Below, one piece after another: positions 60,224-64,000 of a stretch of 64,000 nt of DNA. The notes beneath the pieces were generated by a model. That model worked only from the letters and a program-made list of their open reading frames with translations, was not told the DNA's origin and did not search any database. Made by a program: the position numbers and the translations under genes. The stretch covers positions 38,095,818 through 38,159,817 of the forward strand of contig NC_069136.1 of NCBI RefSeq assembly GCF_026914265.1, read 5' to 3'. Every line of letters starts with the position of its first letter. Within the stretch, counting starts at the first letter, position 1. The stretch is from Mya arenaria. Lineage: Eukaryota > Mollusca > Bivalvia > Myida > Myidae.

Positions 60224-60472
60224 ATAATATTGAGTACCTTTTTATTAAGCATTTTTGTTTATAACGACACTAAACACTACTACCTTAACAAAACAAAAGC
60301 AACTATTCAGATATTTCACAATACAGTAATTGAATATCTGTGTGATTACGACGTTTACTAAGTGCAGAAGATACTAGTGTCTGGTGTAAAATGTTTTCAT
60401 TTTAAAGTAAAAGCATGCTTACAATTTAACCAGTCTGTTAATTCAAAACATTAACACTCATCTCAACTCAAA

Positions 60473-63010
60473 TGCAGGGACGGTATGCATAAAACATACT
60501 AAGTCATTTCCTAACTTATGTCATTTTCATATGTTAAGTACCTCATTTATCATTCGATCTAATAACTTCATAATAATTCTTTATTATCAAAAATTTGATT
60601 CAATATATATGCGAAAACATGTATACTTTTCTTTAATTTTACTAAAAGACTATTTTATTAAAAATAAATAAATAGGAAATTGACTTAAGTTAAGAAATGA
60701 CTTAAGGTGTTTTTTAATACCGGCCCTAGGATTGATCCGTATGTAATGGGTAAATTGACTAAATTCTGAATGCTTTCAATGGGGTCTGGTGCCCTAATTT
60801 CTATACATAATATTGTGCCAGTTGGACTAAAAATAAGCAAAATATCAGGCTACCGGGATAATCCTGGGACGGTAATAATACAGCATCTTAAGTCGTTTCC
60901 TTACTTAAGTTCATTTCTTAAAATTTTCATAGACGAATTACAAGAAATGCACAAGTGTTTTGCTTAATTACGTTTAATGCAAATAATGTATTTAGGAAAG
61001 TCTTTATGTTTTATTTCATATGACTAAGGAAATACAAAACTTAGGAAAGTGACTCAAGTTAGGAATTGACTTTCATTTCCTATCTTAAGGCATTTCCTAT
61101 CTTAAAGCATTTTCTATCTTAAGGCATTTCATTTCCTATCTTAAGTCATTTCCTATCTTAAGTCATAGCTTAAGTCATTTTCTATCTTAAGTCATTTCCT
61201 GTCTTAAGACATTACCTATCTTAAGTCATTTCCGATCTTAAGTCATTTCCTATCTTAATTCATTTCCTATTTTAAGTCATTTACTATCTCAAGGCATTAC
61301 CTATCTTAAGTCATTTTATATTTTAAGTCATTTCCTATCTCAAGGCATAACCTATCTTAAGGCATTACCTATCTTAAGTCATTTTATATTTTAAGTCATT
61401 TCCGATCTTAAGTCATTTCCTATCTTAAGACATTACCTATCTTAAGTCATTTCCGATCTTAAGTCATTACCTATCTTAAGTCATTACCTATCTTAAGTCA
61501 TTTCCGATCTTAAGTCATTACCTATCTTAAGTCATTTCCGATCTTAAGTCATTACCTATCTTAAGTCATTTCCGATCTTAAGTCATTTCCTATCTTAAGA
61601 CATTACCTATCTTAAGTCATTTCCGATCTTAAGTCATTTCCTATCTTAAGTCATTTCCTATCTTAAGTCATTTCCTATCTTAAGACATTACCTATCTTAA
61701 GTCATTTCCTATCTTAAGTCATTACCTATCTTAAGGCATTTCCTATCTTAAGTCATTTCCTATCTTAAGTCATTTCCTATCTTAAGTCATTTCCTATCTT
61801 AAGTCATTTCCTATCTTAAGACATTTTATATTTTAAGTCATTTCCTATCTCAAGGCATTACCTATCTTAAGGCATTACCTAGCTTAAGTCATTTTATATT
61901 TTAAGTCATTTCCTATCTCAAGGTATTACCTATCTTAAGTCATTTTATATTTTAAGTCATTTCCGAACTTAAGTCATTTCCTATCTTAAGTCATTTCCTA
62001 TCTTAAGTCATTTCCTATCTTAAGTCATTTCCTATCTCAAGGCATTACCTATCTTAAGTCATTTCCTATCTTAAGTCATTTCCTATTTTAAGTCATTTCC
62101 TATCTTAAGTCATTTCCTATCTTAAGTCATTTCCTATCTTAAGTCATTTCCTATCTCAAGGCATTACCTATCTTAAGTCATTTCCTATCTTAAGTCATTT
62201 CCTATTTTAAGTCATTTCCTATCTTAAGTCATTTCCTATCTTAAGGCATTACCTATCTTAAGGCATTTCCTATCTTAAGTCATTTCCTATCTTAAGTCAT
62301 TTCCTATCTTAAGGCATTACCTATCTTAAGGCATTACCTATCTTAAGTCATTTCCTATCTTAAGTCATTTCCTACCTTAAGGCAATACCTATCTTAAGGC
62401 ATTTCCTATCTTAAGTCATTTCCTATCTTCAGGCATTCTCTATCTTAAGACATTACCTATCTTAAGTCATTTCCTATCTTAAGTCATTTCCTATCTTAAG
62501 GCATTTCCTATCTTAAGTCATTTCCTATCTTAAGTCATTTCCTATCTTAAGTAATTTCCTATCTTAGGTCATTTCCTATCTTAAGGCATTTCCAATTTTA
62601 AGTCATTTTCTATCTTAAGGCATTACCTATCTTAAGTCATTTCCTATCTTCAGGCATTTCCTATCTTAAGGCATTACCTATCTTAAGGCATTTCCTATCT
62701 TCAGGCATTCTCTATCTTAAGTCATTTCCTATCTTCAGTCATTTCCTATCTTAAGGCATTTCCTATCTTCAGGCATTCCCTATCTTAAGGCATTCTCTAT
62801 CTTAAGTCATTTTCCTAAGTAAAACACTGATCATATGATAGAATAATTTGATAATAACAGAAAAAACTTAAGCGTCATTGATGTGATTGGTTATGCATAC
62901 TTTTATCTTAAAACACTTATACTTCTCTAATAATTTGACTATGAAAAAAAATAAGAAATCGACTTAAGTTAAGAATTGACTTAAAATGATTTATGAATTC
63001 CATCCCTGCA
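60473..63010. repeat. 2.5-kb inverted-repeat element containing a satellite
   Basis: Left end TGCAGGGACGGTATGCATAA with AAGTCATTTCCTAACTTATG; right end CTTAAGTTAAGAATTGACTT with TTATGAATTCCATCCCTGCA. The ends are inverted repeats of about 55 bp. A third, internal copy of the end lies at 60660-60735 (GACTTAAGTTAAGAAATGAC). Most of the interior is the 17-bp array. Confidence 0.75.
61072..62817. repeat. 17-bp satellite, about 103 copies
   Basis: Unit TCATTTCCTATCTTAAG with variants (GGCATTACCTATCTTAA, TCATTTCCGATCTTAAG, TCATTTTATATTTTAAG). The unit closely matches the subterminal sequence of the surrounding inverted-repeat element. Confidence 0.95.
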
Positions 63011-63044
63011 GTTTTCATTATTTTATTGACTTACACACGGAATA

Positions 63045-63235
63045 GACTCACCTTGACCTCTCTAAGAGCCATTTCGCTCCTAGTTTTGGAGGTTTTATTA
63101 TAGTAAAGGACCCTAAATGCCCTGAGCTAATAAACAAAAACTCAGGAAATTGGCCCCTACTATGACACCAGTGCAATTAGCAGGAGATGCACAGCAGGGG
63201 ATTATCATGCCAAACTTTCCTTACATTAGGCCTTT
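63045..63235 (+). repeat. Dispersed repeat, partner at 56075-56395
   Basis: Lies just outside the 17-bp element; same orientation as its partner. Confidence 0.75.
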
Positions 63236-64000
63236 AAGTAGTTTCGTGATATTGGGTCAGGTATAAAATCGCTCATATTCTTCATGCAAAATGATTCGCT
63301 ACATAACGCTAATGTAAACAGCATGGTTCATGCTTTGTACTGGAATTATTGGCATTTAATATCAGAAAAAAATGCATTCTGTGTGATTTCCCTGATCCAC
63401 GCACTTATTAAACTCAATTTGCACTGGAAATGTATCTAACAAATGGTTCAGATTGTTACTAAATATGTAATTCATTTATTATTGTTGCTGTATTGTTGTA
63501 TTCTAAGGGAGGGGATCGTTTGTTATTTCAGAATAGATTTTCCTACTAAAGGTTGCCACTTAACATAAAACACTTTGGTATCGCCTGAAGCCTGTGTCTC
63601 AAGTCTCACAACTCATGATTCAATCTGATTGAAGTTATGTCCCTTTGTGTACCGAACATGAGAGTTACCGTGCTCTTTTTATACTATCATGGTATTAAGA
63701 ATGCTTTAACGTTAAATATAAACAGCTATAAAATCTCAACTCGAAATGAAAATATTTTACATGGCAAAACCAGGGGATGATCCAGGATTTAACGCGTGAG
63801 GGCGTTAATTAGGGCCCAAAGCTTTTTACTTGAGCCCCCCTTTACAATCGAAATTTATCTGCTTTAAATGGCAGGGGGGGGGGATAACCATTTCTTGTCC
63901 AAAATGGTTAATTTCGAGCGAATTTTATTCATAATCTGTTTCCTATATTGAAATAAAAAAGTAAATTGGGACGATTTTAAGGGTGGCACACGCTGGGTGC
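63236..64000. other. Non-coding right edge
   Basis: AT-rich, with a GATCCAGGATTTAACGCG patch and a poly-G run near 63875 like those at the edges of dispersed elements. No gene seen. Confidence 0.4.

Overview
The window is AT-rich, intron-containing animal DNA. Coding exons are short, have GT/AG borders and phases that match across introns, and sit in a large excess of interspersed and tandem repeats. tRNA-derived SINEs, many small inverted-repeat elements (MITEs) and an array of the 'ggtcaaggtcact' type suggest a mollusc, most likely a marine bivalve. That assignment is an inference from repeat style; no species was identified.

Layout. (1) At 1-701 on the minus strand, a long open frame runs off the left edge. 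It encodes the start of a basic, probably disordered protein of unknown function. (2) At 6806-9898 on the minus strand lies a complete three-exon iduronate-2-sulfatase-like gene (509 codons) with all expected catalytic residues. (3) At 10.25-16.13 kb, a 5.9-kb AT-rich array with a 46-bp period fills the space between that gene and the next, which is transcribed the other way. (4) At 17193-49116 on the plus strand, twelve exons join without any frame break into a 474-residue 12-helix transporter of the major facilitator superfamily, resembling oxalate:formate antiporters. It occupies 32 kb for 1.4 kb of coding sequence. (5) From 49.1 to 64 kb no convincing gene is seen. This part holds an inverted-repeat (foldback) composite, several MITE families, a 105-bp tandem repeat, and a 2.5-kb inverted-repeat element that contains a 17-bp satellite.

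The most unusual structure is in the 3' part of the transporter gene. The intron before the last exon contains about 45 tandem 47-bp copies of that exon's own 3' splice site: the pyrimidine tract, the CAG and the first 27 bases of the exon. The preceding intron is about 89% a 9.2-kb array of 192 copies of a 48-bp unit, each carrying a good 5' splice-site-like sequence (AAG/GTAATG), while the real donor upstream is weak (CTG/GTTTGT). The 100-base exon 11 therefore lies between an array of donor-like sites and an array of acceptor-like sites. Because 47 is not a multiple of three, using different copies of the acceptor would change the reading frame of the C-terminus. The structure is read directly from the sequence; any effect on splicing is a hypothesis.

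The two complete genes have no evident functional link: one encodes a lysosomal glycosaminoglycan-degrading enzyme and the other a membrane carrier. They share only the divergent intergenic array.
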